DNA of 9,129 bases, taken from Gammaproteobacteria bacterium. GTDB taxonomy: Bacteria; Pseudomonadota; Gammaproteobacteria; Pseudomonadales; Azotimanducaceae. Shown piece by piece: positions 1 to 6,806 of the stretch (positions are counted from its first letter, which is position 1; every line of letters begins with the position of its first letter). A model generated the notes under the pieces. That model saw only the letters and a program-made list of their open reading frames with translations, was not told where the DNA came from and did no database searches. Both the position numbers and the translations under genes were made by a program. The DNA is taken from NCBI GenBank assembly GCA_027293665.1, contig JAPUFN010000204.1:1-9129 (forward strand), given 5' to 3'.

Positions 1-695
1 ATCCGGCCGAGTGGCGATCCAGCCTCGCTATGCCGAATCTGCTCATGCGTGAGGCCAGTGCGCGTCGGATGACCTTTGACTTCCACGATATGTGGCGTGT
101 CGTCATAAGGTGCCGTCAAGCGGGTGTCCACCGCACCGAAAGCAACGGCGTTTACCGTGACGTTGAATCGGCCCCACTCCTTGGCGAGCGTTCGCGTCAT
201 GCCAATAACGGCAGCCTTGCCTGCAGAGTAAGCAAACTGGGTCGCAGCACCATACACGCCACTCAGCGAAGATATGTTGACGACCTTTCGGATCGGCGAT
301 TCCCGGTTCGCGTTGTGTCGCAGCCACCGGCCATAGGAGCGCAATATTCTGAACTGCGCCTTGGCGTGGATGTCGAGCATGGCGTCCCATTGATCATCGG
401 TCATGTTGTGGATCGCGGTGTTCCAGATGTAGCCCGCGTTGTTGACCACGATATCCAGGCCTCCCAGCTTTTCGATCGCGGTATTCACGAGATAGTCGGC
501 AGCACCGGCATCGGTCAAATCGGCTGGTGCTGCAATTGCGCCGTCGAGCGCTGCCGCTATCTGTTCTGCTTCGGCAGCATCGAGATCGTTCACGATAACG
601 CGAGCACCTTCAGCGGTCAGTTTGCGTGCAGTGGCAGCGCCGATGCCACGCCCGGAACCGGTGACCAGTGCGACTTTTCCTTCGAGTGGTTGCAT
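1..695 (-). CDS. SDR family NAD(P)-dependent oxidoreductase, partial (C-terminus beyond window)
   Basis: Classical short-chain dehydrogenase of the FabG-like type, probably oxidising or reducing a hydroxyl/keto group on an acyl-CoA or related substrate in the cytoplasm. Reading leftward from ATG at 695, 231 residues are visible before the window edge. The Rossmann cofactor motif TGSGRGIG is at residues 12-19 and NNAG at 85-88. The catalytic Ser is S143 (in NISSLSG) and the YxxxK pair is Y156/K160. An Asp at residue 37, after the second beta strand (IVND), favours NAD over NADP. After the active site, the usual PG of this fold reads FG (VAFGAVDTRLT, 185-194). The start is supported by CGGAG about 8 bases upstream. 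The gene follows the GST by 43 bases on the same strand and is probably co-transcribed. The family is clear. The substrate is inferred only from the acyl-CoA dehydrogenases across the divergent promoter; a 3-hydroxyacyl-CoA dehydrogenase is plausible. Confidence 0.9.
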   Translation of the reverse strand, partial: MQPLEGKVALVTGSGRGIGAATARKLTAEGARVIVNDLDAAEAEQIAAALDGAIAAPADLTDAGAADYLVNTAIEKLGGLDIVVNNAGYIWNTAIHNMTDDQWDAMLDIHAKAQFRILRSYGRWLRHNANRESPIRKVVNISSLSGVYGAATQFAYSAGKAAVIGMTRTLAKEWGRFNVTVNAVAFGAVDTRLTAPYDDTPHIVEVKGHPTRTGLTHEQIRHSEAGSPLGR

Positions 696-715
696 GATGA
701 CTCCGCGGATTGTTC

Positions 716-740
716 AGCAGCGTGTCTGCAAGACGCTGCT
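716..740. other. Intercistronic inverted repeat between GST and SDR genes
   Basis: A perfect 8-base inverted repeat, AGCAGCGT (716-723) and ACGCTGCT (733-740), has a 9-base loop. Read leftward, as the GST-SDR mRNA would be, the stem begins inside the GST stop codon and ends 20 bases before the SDR start. It could therefore be a processing, stability or attenuating hairpin. Read rightward, it is followed by six T (744-749), like an intrinsic terminator, but no rightward gene ends here. The repeat is seen directly; its function is not known. Confidence 0.45.
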
Positions 741-1353
741 AGATTTTTTGTGCTTCCTGCGCCCGTTGAAAACCGGGACGTTCCTTCAGACGTTCGAGGT
801 ACGCCAGTGTCTGAGGTTGATAGTCTGCGTCGATTTCCAGACTCTGTCCCAGGTACAGCGCATAACCAATCGCGATATCAGCAACGGTGAATCGATCGTC
901 ACAAAGAAACTCACGGGTTTCGAGATGCGCGTCCAGCAGTCGTAACCGGGCCAGGTACCACCTGCGATAATCCTGGGCCACCACTGGCTGGCGTCGTTCT
1001 TCGGGTTCAAGCTTCGAGTAACGCAGAAAAATGGTCTGTGGGAACGTAAGCGTTGCGTCGCTGTGGAACAGCCAGTTGAGATAAGACCCGTACTCAGCGT
1101 CTTGCGGTTTCAATCCGAACTCGTACTTTTCGTATTTTTCGACGAGATAGTGGCAGATCCCGGAAGATTCCGTCATGTGTGCGGCACCGTCGATGAAGTA
1201 CGGGATCGTGCCGAGCGGGTTAACCGCCATGAATTCCTTGTGGAGAAATCTCGGTGGAAACGGCATGACTTCGAGTTCGTAGTCGAGTTCCATTTCTTCT
1301 AAAGCCCACAGAGGTCGCAACGACCGCGCATCATTGCAGTGCCAGAGTTTCAT
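739..1353 (-). CDS. Glutathione S-transferase family protein
   Basis: Soluble two-domain glutathione S-transferase of 204 residues, the normal family length. The thioredoxin-like N-terminal domain starts MKLWHCNDARS, and S11 is a candidate glutathione-activating residue. The helix SLRPLWALEEMEL follows. The cis-proline loop is NPLGTIPYFIDG with P51, and the glutathione-binding acidic/Ser pair is E62-S63 (MTESSG). The C-terminal helical domain carries the N-capping motif FTVADIAIGYAL around D159. The frame is open further upstream, but ATG at 1353 is chosen because the GST fold begins there and a G-rich ribosome site (GGGGGGGA) lies about 8 bases before it. The gene is divergent from the AtuA operon and upstream of the SDR. 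Family members conjugate, isomerise or reduce electrophiles with glutathione. Here it may handle a reactive catabolic intermediate, but the substrate cannot be read from the sequence. Confidence 0.92.
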   Translation of the reverse strand: MKLWHCNDARSLRPLWALEEMELDYELEVMPFPPRFLHKEFMAVNPLGTIPYFIDGAAHMTESSGICHYLVEKYEKYEFGLKPQDAEYGSYLNWLFHSDATLTFPQTIFLRYSKLEPEERRQPVVAQDYRRWYLARLRLLDAHLETREFLCDDRFTVADIAIGYALYLGQSLEIDADYQPQTLAYLERLKERPGFQRAQEAQKI

Positions 1354-1480
1354 CGTGATAGTCCCCCCCGAGGATACTAAAATGTTGTTCCATATTGTTC
1401 CGGAACGGGCCTTCAGCCGCACGTGTTTTCTGCCTGGATTGTGAGTTACGCTTGCCTGGCTGATTTTGGGGGTTCCACAG
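1354..1480. promoter_or_regulatory. Divergent promoter region between GST and AtuA operons
   Basis: These 127 bases separate two outward-facing gene starts and must hold the promoters for both directions. I cannot assign sigma-70 boxes with confidence. A weak leftward -10 candidate (TAGTAT on the minus strand, around 1372-1377) lacks a good -35 partner. The region contains the half-site array described separately. A G-rich ribosome site (GGGGG at 1468-1472) lies about 8 bases before the AtuA ATG. Confidence 0.6.
1385..1406. promoter_or_regulatory. Candidate operator: three GTTCC/GGAAC half-sites
   Basis: TTGTTCC occurs at 1385-1391 and again at 1395-1401, exactly 10 bases (about one helical turn) apart. 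The second copy runs directly into GGAAC (1402-1406), forming the perfect 10-base palindrome GTTCCGGAAC (1397-1406). The first GTTCC and the GGAAC also form an inverted pair separated by 10 bases. This is typical of a binding site for a dimeric regulator such as a TetR- or GntR-type protein, and it sits midway between two divergent starts. The arrangement is seen directly. The operator role and the identity of the regulator are inferred; no regulator gene lies in the window. Confidence 0.5.
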
Positions 1481-3259
1481 ATGTCCGACGAAGTAATTCG
1501 TGTTGCCAACTGCAGTGGTTTTTACGGCGACAAATTGTCGGCTGCGCGGGAAATGGTCGAGGGTGGTCCTATCGATGTCCTCACAGGCGACTACCTTGCC
1601 GAGCTCACGATGGCCATTTTGTACAACCAGAAACAGCAACGCGGTGGTAATGCGGGCTATGTTGGGACGTTTCTCAAACAATTTCGGGAAGTTGTTGGAC
1701 CCTGTCTGGAGAAAGGCATCAGGATCGTCACAAATGCAGGCGGCTTGAATCCGGCCGGCATGGCGGCGGACGCGCAGCTGATTATCGACGAACTTGGTCT
1801 GAGCGCGAAAATTGCCTACATCGATGGCGATGACCTGATAGAACGTATGGCAACCCTGCAGGCAGCGGGCGAGACCTTCAGCAACATCGACAAAGGCATA
1901 GCGCTGAGCGATTCGGGTAACGAGTTACTCACGTCGAACGCCTATCTCGGTGCATGGGGCATCAAAGAAGCGCTGGATCGTGGCGCAGACATCGTGATCT
2001 GCCCCAGAGTGACTGATGCAGCCGTGGTTATCGGACCGGCGGCATGGAAATTCGACTGGCAGCGCTGTGACTTCGATGCGCTGGCGGGTGCTCTGACGGC
2101 CGGACACATCATCGAATGCGGTGCACAGGCTTGTGGCGGTAACTATGCCTTTTTTCAGGAGGTGCCAAGCTTTCGCAACGTCGGCTACCCCATCGCGGAG
2201 ATTGAAGCCGACGGCAGCTTCACGATTACCAAACACCCGGGCACCGGTGGCCTCGTCTCGGTAGGTACAGTCACGGCACAACTGCTCTACGAAATATCGA
2301 CACCCGCTTACTTGAATCCGGATGTTATTGCGCACTTTGATTCGTTGCAGATTGAACAGGCCGGGGATGATCGCGTCTATATCAGCGGAGTCAGAGGGTC
2401 GAATCCACCACCGACACATAAGGTTTGCATCAACACGGCAAGTGGCTTCAAGAACGGCACTGAGATCATCCTTACCGGTCTGGATATCGAGGAGAAAGCC
2501 GAAATCTTCACCGATGTGTTATTCGCATCGCTCGGCGGCCGCGATCAGTTTGACGACGTCGAGATTCAGCTGATCCGGACCGACCACGAAGAAGCAATAC
2601 AGAACGAAGAAGCCCAGGCGAGTCTACGCATCAATGTCCAGTCCAGGGATCCGCAGAAAGTCGGCCGGCTCTTCTCGGCCAAGATAGTGGAACTGGCACT
2701 GGCCAACTATCCGGGATTTACCGGGCGGGGGATGACGGGGTCAGGCGGGCCGGTCATTGCCTACTGGCCGGCGCTGATTGACAGCAGGCACATCGTCGAG
2801 CATGTGTATTGTGACGGCGAGGTGATAGACGTCATCCCAACCAGTCAGATGGACGTCCCTGAAATCTACTATCAGGCGACACCGTTTTCGCCGGTGGAGA
2901 TACCGGCAGGTGATTTACATCGAATCCCGTTCGGGCGCTTGTACGGCACCAGATCCGGTGACAAGGGCGGCTGTGCCAATGTTGGCATCTGGGCAAAAAC
3001 CACAACGGCGTATGCCTTTCTATATGAGTTTTTGACGGTGGAGCGATTGCGCGAACTCATGCCCGATGTCGCGGGCTACGAGATCGATCGCTATGAAATT
3101 CCGAATCTCAAGGCACTCAATTTTTACATCCACGGCATACTCGGTGACGGGGTTTCATCGAACAACCGTCTGGATGGGCAGGCTAAATCCATGGGCGAGT
3201 ATCTGCGCTCGAAAACAATCGAAGTACCGGCAGCACTTGCTGCCGAGGTGGGATTGTGA
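1481..3259 (+). CDS. Acyclic terpene utilization AtuA family protein (DUF1446 plus AtuA-like C-terminal domain)
   Basis: A 592-residue cytoplasmic protein of the AtuA family, named for the acyclic terpene (citronellol/geraniol) utilisation cluster of Pseudomonas. Its biochemical function is still unassigned. The large N-terminal DUF1446 domain spans about residues 5-450. Its conserved blocks are GDYLAELTM (36-44), TNAGGLNPAGMA (84-95), CPRVTDAAVVIGPAAW (174-189), ECGAQACGGNY (212-222), KHPGTGGLVSVGTV (251-264) and RGSNPPPTHKV (305-315). The C-terminal AtuA-like ferredoxin-fold domain spans about 480-582, with the signature RSGDKGGCANVGIWAK (491-506). In many relatives this C-terminal part is a separate small protein; here it is fused. 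ATG 1481 is preferred over an in-frame TTG at 1466 because GGGGG lies about 8 bases before it and the family starts here. It is the first gene of an operon with two acyl-CoA dehydrogenases, which suggests branched or isoprenoid acyl-CoA catabolism. It is not necessarily the orthologue of Pseudomonas atuA, so no symbol is given. Confidence 0.93.
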   Translation: MSDEVIRVANCSGFYGDKLSAAREMVEGGPIDVLTGDYLAELTMAILYNQKQQRGGNAGYVGTFLKQFREVVGPCLEKGIRIVTNAGGLNPAGMAADAQLIIDELGLSAKIAYIDGDDLIERMATLQAAGETFSNIDKGIALSDSGNELLTSNAYLGAWGIKEALDRGADIVICPRVTDAAVVIGPAAWKFDWQRCDFDALAGALTAGHIIECGAQACGGNYAFFQEVPSFRNVGYPIAEIEADGSFTITKHPGTGGLVSVGTVTAQLLYEISTPAYLNPDVIAHFDSLQIEQAGDDRVYISGVRGSNPPPTHKVCINTASGFKNGTEIILTGLDIEEKAEIFTDVLFASLGGRDQFDDVEIQLIRTDHEEAIQNEEAQASLRINVQSRDPQKVGRLFSAKIVELALANYPGFTGRGMTGSGGPVIAYWPALIDSRHIVEHVYCDGEVIDVIPTSQMDVPEIYYQATPFSPVEIPAGDLHRIPFGRLYGTRSGDKGGCANVGIWAKTTTAYAFLYEFLTVERLRELMPDVAGYEIDRYEIPNLKALNFYIHGILGDGVSSNNRLDGQAKSMGEYLRSKTIEVPAALAAEVGL

Positions 3260-3261
3260 GG

Positions 3262-3280
3262 GCGCGCCTACAACGCGCGC
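3262..3280 (+). other. GC-rich inverted repeat between AtuA and acyl-CoA dehydrogenase genes
   Basis: GCGCGC (3262-3267) and GCGCGC (3275-3280) can pair over a 7-base loop, just after the AtuA stop and 25 bases before the next start. No T-run follows, so it is unlikely to be a full terminator. A stability or processing hairpin within the operon is possible. Confidence 0.3.
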
Positions 3281-3305
3281 GTGCAGAAATTGAGGGTTGA
3301 ATGAG

Positions 3306-4490
3306 ATGGACGAATTTCGCGCTGAGGTAGCAGCCTGGTTGCGGGAGAACCGACCGCCTGAGCCGGATTTCCTGATGCCGGAATCGTTTATGGAAGTGGG
3401 GACGGATGCTCAGTTCAACTACCTGCGCGACTGGCAACGCCGCGTGTTTGAGGCCGGTTATCTCGGCATGACCTGGCCCAAGGAGTACGGTGGTGGCGGC
3501 CAGCCACAGGTCATGCAGGACATCGTGAATATCGAAATGGCGCGGCAGAACGTGCCGTTCATGCCTAACACGATCGGTTTGAACTGGGCCGGACCACTGA
3601 TACTTGCAATTGGAACGGAGGCGGAAAAGCAAAAATACATCCGTGGAATTCTCAGCGCGGAAGACATCTGGTGTCAGGGTTTCTCCGAACCTGACAATGG
3701 CTCGGACCTGGCTGCCGCGTCCACCCGGGCGGTGCGCGATGGTGACGAGTATGTGCTCAATGGCAGCAAAATCTGGACGAGCCTCGGCACCTACGCCAAG
3801 TACATGATCCTGCTTGCGCGGACCAACCCGGATGCGGCAAGCCGCTACGCGGGGCTCAGCTACTTCCTGGCACCGATGGATGTTGCGGGGGTGGAGGTCC
3901 AACCGATTCGCAAGATTACTGGTGAGTATGGATTCACCCAGACATTTTTCCGTGATGCGCGGGTGCCGGTTGATTGCCTGATGGGTAAAGAAGGCGAAGG
4001 CTGGAAAATCGCCATGCAGACGCTGACTTTTGAGCGCGGTGCAAGCGGTGGCCAGGCGGGTGGCCTGTCGATGGTGGCGGTGAGTGCCGCCGATGTGGTG
4101 GAACTTGCCCGTAGCGCCATGCGTGATGGCAGACCGGCAATTGAAGATCCGTTGATCCGCGATCAACTCATCGGGTTTCTCGTTGAAGAGCAGGGCGATC
4201 GGCTGTGCGGTGCGCGCGCCCGGATTCCGGCGCTGTGCTCTGAGCGGCCTGGCGCAATTCCGATGTCGGGCAAGCTTCGTGGCACAGAGTTCCGGCGGCG
4301 CTTGTGCCAGTTCGCGATTTCGCTGCAGGGGGCCAACGGTGCTCGCTGGGTAGGTGACGCACACGCTTACGCCGATGGGTTATGGCAGCGTTCCTACTTC
4401 AATGCGTTTTCCGCGACCATTGGCGGCGGCACGAGCCAGGTACAGGCCAACATCGTCGGCGAGCGCGTGCTCGGCCTGCCGAAGGATTAG
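3306..4490 (+). CDS. Acyl-CoA dehydrogenase family protein, first (EPxxGSD-bearing) chain of a probable heteromer
   Basis: A 394-residue acyl-CoA dehydrogenase that would introduce an alpha,beta double bond into an acyl-CoA. The N-terminal helical domain is at about 1-115. The middle domain has the flavin-ring motif QGFSEPDNGSDLAA (124-137), KIWTS (155-159), ARTNPDA (171-177) and FFRDARVP (214-221), followed by GKEGEGW (227-233). The C-terminal helical domain is atypical. The usual RxxFG...Q flavin-phosphate motif is replaced by MRDGRPAIEDPLIRDQL (272-288), QxxGGxG by QGANGARW (341-348), and the usual catalytic Glu position before GTxxxQ is Gly (IGGGTSQVQ, 372-380). E243 in TFERG (241-245) is a candidate catalytic base. 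ATG 3306 is used; TTG 3297 is in frame but too close to the GAGGG ribosome site (3292-3296). It follows the AtuA gene by 46 bases and the second chain by 5 bases. Confidence 0.92.
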   Translation: MDEFRAEVAAWLRENRPPEPDFLMPESFMEVGTDAQFNYLRDWQRRVFEAGYLGMTWPKEYGGGGQPQVMQDIVNIEMARQNVPFMPNTIGLNWAGPLILAIGTEAEKQKYIRGILSAEDIWCQGFSEPDNGSDLAAASTRAVRDGDEYVLNGSKIWTSLGTYAKYMILLARTNPDAASRYAGLSYFLAPMDVAGVEVQPIRKITGEYGFTQTFFRDARVPVDCLMGKEGEGWKIAMQTLTFERGASGGQAGGLSMVAVSAADVVELARSAMRDGRPAIEDPLIRDQLIGFLVEEQGDRLCGARARIPALCSERPGAIPMSGKLRGTEFRRRLCQFAISLQGANGARWVGDAHAYADGLWQRSYFNAFSATIGGGTSQVQANIVGERVLGLPKD

Positions 4491-4495
4491 CAACG

Positions 4496-5626
4496 ATGCC
4501 GCAAACACTCAAAAACACGATGACGTTCTCCGACGAGCAATCCATGCTGCTCGATACGGCCACTGGTTTTTTTCGCGACAAATCGACCTCCGCGGATGTG
4601 CGGAATCTTATCGATAGCGCGCGCGGTTACGATGACGCGGTCTGGCAGGAAATGGTTGCGCTTGGTTGGTCTGGTCTGGCAATTCCGGAAGACTTCGGGG
4701 GCAGTGGCCTGGGGCTTGCCGCGGCGGTTGCCATTGCCGAGCCAATGGGCCGCCATCTCGCCGCGTCACCTTTTCTGTCGACGCAGCTGTTCGTTCAGGG
4801 TGTATTGGCCGGTGGCAGTGATGAGCAGAAAGGCCAGTATCTGCCGGCCGTTGCCGAAGGCTCGGTAGGCACGGTGGCGCTCTTCGAGGAAGACGGTAAC
4901 TGGGATCTGCTGAGTGCGCAGGCGCAGCTCAAAGTTGCTGGAGATCGGTTTACATTGACTGGCGTGAAAACGTTCGTCACTGATGCCGAAGTCGCCACCC
5001 ATTATCTGGTTGCTGCCACACTCGCTGGCGAACCTGCACTGGCGATTATCGCTGAGTCCGAATTGCCCGCGGCGGCGTTGAGTCGGGAGACGGTAATCGA
5101 TGAAACCCGGCGCAGTTATCGCCTGGCGATTGATGCGGTCGATGTTGCTGGCACCAGTGTGATTCGGGGTGACCAGGCCCGCAAAGCGCTTGCTGCAATT
5201 CGTGATGCCGCGTTGTTGCTGATCTCCGCGGAATCGGCCGGCGGTATCGCTGGTGTGCTGGAAGTAATCGTTGAGTATCTCAACACCCGTAGTGCGTTTG
5301 GCCGCAAGATCGGCAGTTACCAGGGCCTGAAACATCCGACCGTGGATATTCTGATTGGCCTCGAGCGCGCGAGATCCCACGTCTACCACGCGGCATCGCT
5401 GCTCGATGCAGGAGAGGACGCTGAGGCTGCGCTGCGGATGGCCAAAGCCGAAGCGAGCAGCAGTTACGCCTTCGCCGGCGATCGGGCGATTCAGTTCCAC
5501 GGCGGGTTCGGTTTCACCTATGAATGCGATGCGCAGCTTTATCTGCGTCGCGCGTTGTGGTCACAGTACGCCTTCGGTGACGCGGCACATCACCGAAAAC
5601 ACCTGGCGGCGTTGTTATTGGACTAA
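4496..5626 (+). CDS. Acyl-CoA dehydrogenase family protein, second (FAD C-terminal motif-bearing) chain of a probable heteromer
   Basis: A 376-residue acyl-CoA dehydrogenase homologue. The N-terminal domain has SGLAIPEDFGGSGLG (59-73) and AEPMGRHLAASPFLST (81-96), typical of the partner chains of heteromeric dehydrogenases. In the middle domain the expected EPxxGSD flavin-ring motif is absent; the region reads ALFEEDGNWDLLSAQ (128-142). The C-terminal domain keeps the FAD motifs: NTRSAFGRKIGSYQGLKH (263-280, with R265, F268, Q276) and QFHGGFGFTYECDAQLYLRR (333-352). ATG 4496 is supported by GAAGGA (4481-4486), 9 bases upstream and inside the end of the preceding gene; M9 is an alternative without as good a site. 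The 5-base gap implies translational coupling with the preceding chain and a matched subunit ratio. Together the two probably form one enzyme. Each alone is unlikely to bind FAD completely. Confidence 0.92.
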   Translation: MPQTLKNTMTFSDEQSMLLDTATGFFRDKSTSADVRNLIDSARGYDDAVWQEMVALGWSGLAIPEDFGGSGLGLAAAVAIAEPMGRHLAASPFLSTQLFVQGVLAGGSDEQKGQYLPAVAEGSVGTVALFEEDGNWDLLSAQAQLKVAGDRFTLTGVKTFVTDAEVATHYLVAATLAGEPALAIIAESELPAAALSRETVIDETRRSYRLAIDAVDVAGTSVIRGDQARKALAAIRDAALLLISAESAGGIAGVLEVIVEYLNTRSAFGRKIGSYQGLKHPTVDILIGLERARSHVYHAASLLDAGEDAEAALRMAKAEASSSYAFAGDRAIQFHGGFGFTYECDAQLYLRRALWSQYAFGDAAHHRKHLAALLLD

Positions 5627-5649
5627 CTGCAGATTAACAATGGACTAAC
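5619..5649 (+). repeat. Short 9-base direct repeat over the operon's last stop codon
   Basis: TGGACTAAC occurs at 5619-5627, including the stop TAA, and again at 5641-5649, with a 22-base period. It is either a small local duplication or chance. No function can be assigned. Confidence 0.35.
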
Positions 5650-5714
5650 AGCGTGTTGCAAACACACGGTCTGGCGCTGTCAGTCGGGCTGACTATCGAT
5701 TAAAACGCGCGTGC
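5627..5714. other. Convergent intergenic region with weak hairpins
   Basis: These 88 bases lie between the converging ends of the dehydrogenase operon and the DUF3089 gene. A 6-base pair ACAGCG/CGCTGT (5648-5653/5675-5680) and a 5-base pair GTCAG/CTGAC (5679-5683/5689-5693) could fold but overlap by two bases. Neither is followed by a T-run in either direction. Transcription probably ends here, but I cannot identify a proper intrinsic terminator. Confidence 0.25.
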
Positions 5715-6806
5715 TCAGGGTGCCTGAAAGGCAGTGGCCCTGGAGAGTACGTTTTCACGAATGTTCATGTGAAACAAACTGTAGTCGTAGACATGCAGGC
5801 TTTCGCCCGGCATGCGCGAAGGAAAAGATGCGACTCGCAGTTCGGGTATCGAAAGCTGGCTGTTGACACATTGCGCATCGGCCGCACCCGGTTCCACCGT
5901 CATCTGTGTGACATCCTCTCCTTCCATAGCGCTGCCGTAAGTAGGATAACCGATAGCACCGATGTTCAGTTCGTGTGCGGCGTATTGATCGTTCGCCAGC
6001 CAGGTCAGAGGGTTAACGCAGAGCAGATCACTTTCAGCAGCGTAAATACCGGGCCCGTCGCCGACCATCGCATTCCAGCCAACCGCACAGCCCGTCTGGC
6101 TTGCCGATGTGCACACAGGTATGCCGCCAAGTTCGTCATTGCGGACGAGAAATCCGACAAGATACGCCGCCACCAGGCTCGGCTGCAGCTCGGTGCCGGC
6201 AATTTTCTCGCGCAACAGGCGCGCCGCATGCTGGGTGCCCTGCGAGTGTCCGGCGAGGATGAACGGGCTGATGCCGGAATCCGTCGTGAGCTGGGACGCG
6301 ACAAAGTGATCGAATGCGCGGGCGACATCTTCATAAGCAAGCTGCAACGCCTTCTCGCCGTTTCCGGAGCTGTCCAGAAAAGAGAAGAAAGTCGCCTGGC
6401 GGTAGCGGGGTGCATGGACCTCACAGCAAGCGTTGAAAACCGAAGCCTGATGCCGCAGCACGCGTTCATCGACGATCCAATTTGCCGCTTCATCGCTCAG
6501 CGGTTGATTCCAGTTGTCCTTTTTGAGGTAACTGGTCGGGTGCACAAAGAAGGCTTTTACTCCCGTCGCCACGGCTTTCGAGCCTGCTGGCTGATCGTCG
6601 GATGGGTCGGCTTTGCCAGGTAGCGCAGCCCACGCAGCATCTTGCGTGTAATCGGGAGCTGTGGGGGCGAGGCTCGTGGCGAAGTCGTGATCAGGCGCGA
6701 TCTGCGAGCTGATCAGCATGAACACGACTTCCTCGCGAAACAGAAAACCCACTGCGACCACCGCGACGAGCGTGATGCCACTGCCGATCAGAATTTTTTT
6801 CCACAT
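5715..6806 (-). CDS. DUF3089 domain-containing alpha/beta hydrolase, membrane-anchored (lipase/esterase-like)
   Basis: A 363-residue exported hydrolase. An N-terminal KK is followed by a hydrophobic segment at residues 4-22 (ILIGSGITLVAVVAVGFLF) with no clear cleavage site. It should therefore be tethered to the inner membrane with the catalytic domain in the periplasm. The DUF3089 domain follows, with FFVHPTSY (86-93), the nucleophile elbow ILAGHSQGT (183-191, S188), LLCVNPLTW (261-269) and the C-terminal LHVYDYSLFHMNIREN (337-352), whose H338 is a candidate catalytic His. Six cysteines (127, 128, 232, 240, 263, 313) fit disulfide formation outside the cytoplasm. ATG 6806 is preferred over an in-frame earlier start because GGAG sits 8 bases before it and the membrane helix starts directly after. 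The family is thought to be lipase/esterase-like; the substrate is unknown. It diverges from the ceramidase-family gene across a 128-base gap. Confidence 0.88.
   Translation of the reverse strand: MWKKILIGSGITLVAVVAVGFLFREEVVFMLISSQIAPDHDFATSLAPTAPDYTQDAAWAALPGKADPSDDQPAGSKAVATGVKAFFVHPTSYLKKDNWNQPLSDEAANWIVDERVLRHQASVFNACCEVHAPRYRQATFFSFLDSSGNGEKALQLAYEDVARAFDHFVASQLTTDSGISPFILAGHSQGTQHAARLLREKIAGTELQPSLVAAYLVGFLVRNDELGGIPVCTSASQTGCAVGWNAMVGDGPGIYAAESDLLCVNPLTWLANDQYAAHELNIGAIGYPTYGSAMEGEDVTQMTVEPGAADAQCVNSQLSIPELRVASFPSRMPGESLHVYDYSLFHMNIRENVLSRATAFQAP

Noticed and set aside
30..890. A long rightward open frame of 286 codons covering the left edge.
   Set aside because: It lies antisense to the SDR gene and the 3' end of the GST gene, which show full family motifs. 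Its own translation is rich in Arg, Cys and His and shows no recognisable fold or ribosome site.
4190..4350. Possible frameshift or degeneration in the C-terminal domain of the first acyl-CoA dehydrogenase, because RxxFG and QxxGGxG are missing.
   Set aside because: The frame stays open to a normal GTSQVQxNIxGERxLGLP ending, and the segment around KLRGTEFRRRLCQFAISLQG still aligns as the expected helix. The second chain supplies the missing motifs. Specialisation fits better than decay.
3183..4364. A 393-codon leftward open frame opposite the first acyl-CoA dehydrogenase.
   Set aside because: It is the mirror of a well-conserved dehydrogenase in a codon-biased region. The translation has no family motif and it would overlap two genes.
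5769..6623. A 284-codon rightward open frame opposite the DUF3089 hydrolase.
   Set aside because: It is antisense to a gene with a signal anchor, GHSQG elbow and typical family ending. The antisense translation has no recognisable domain.
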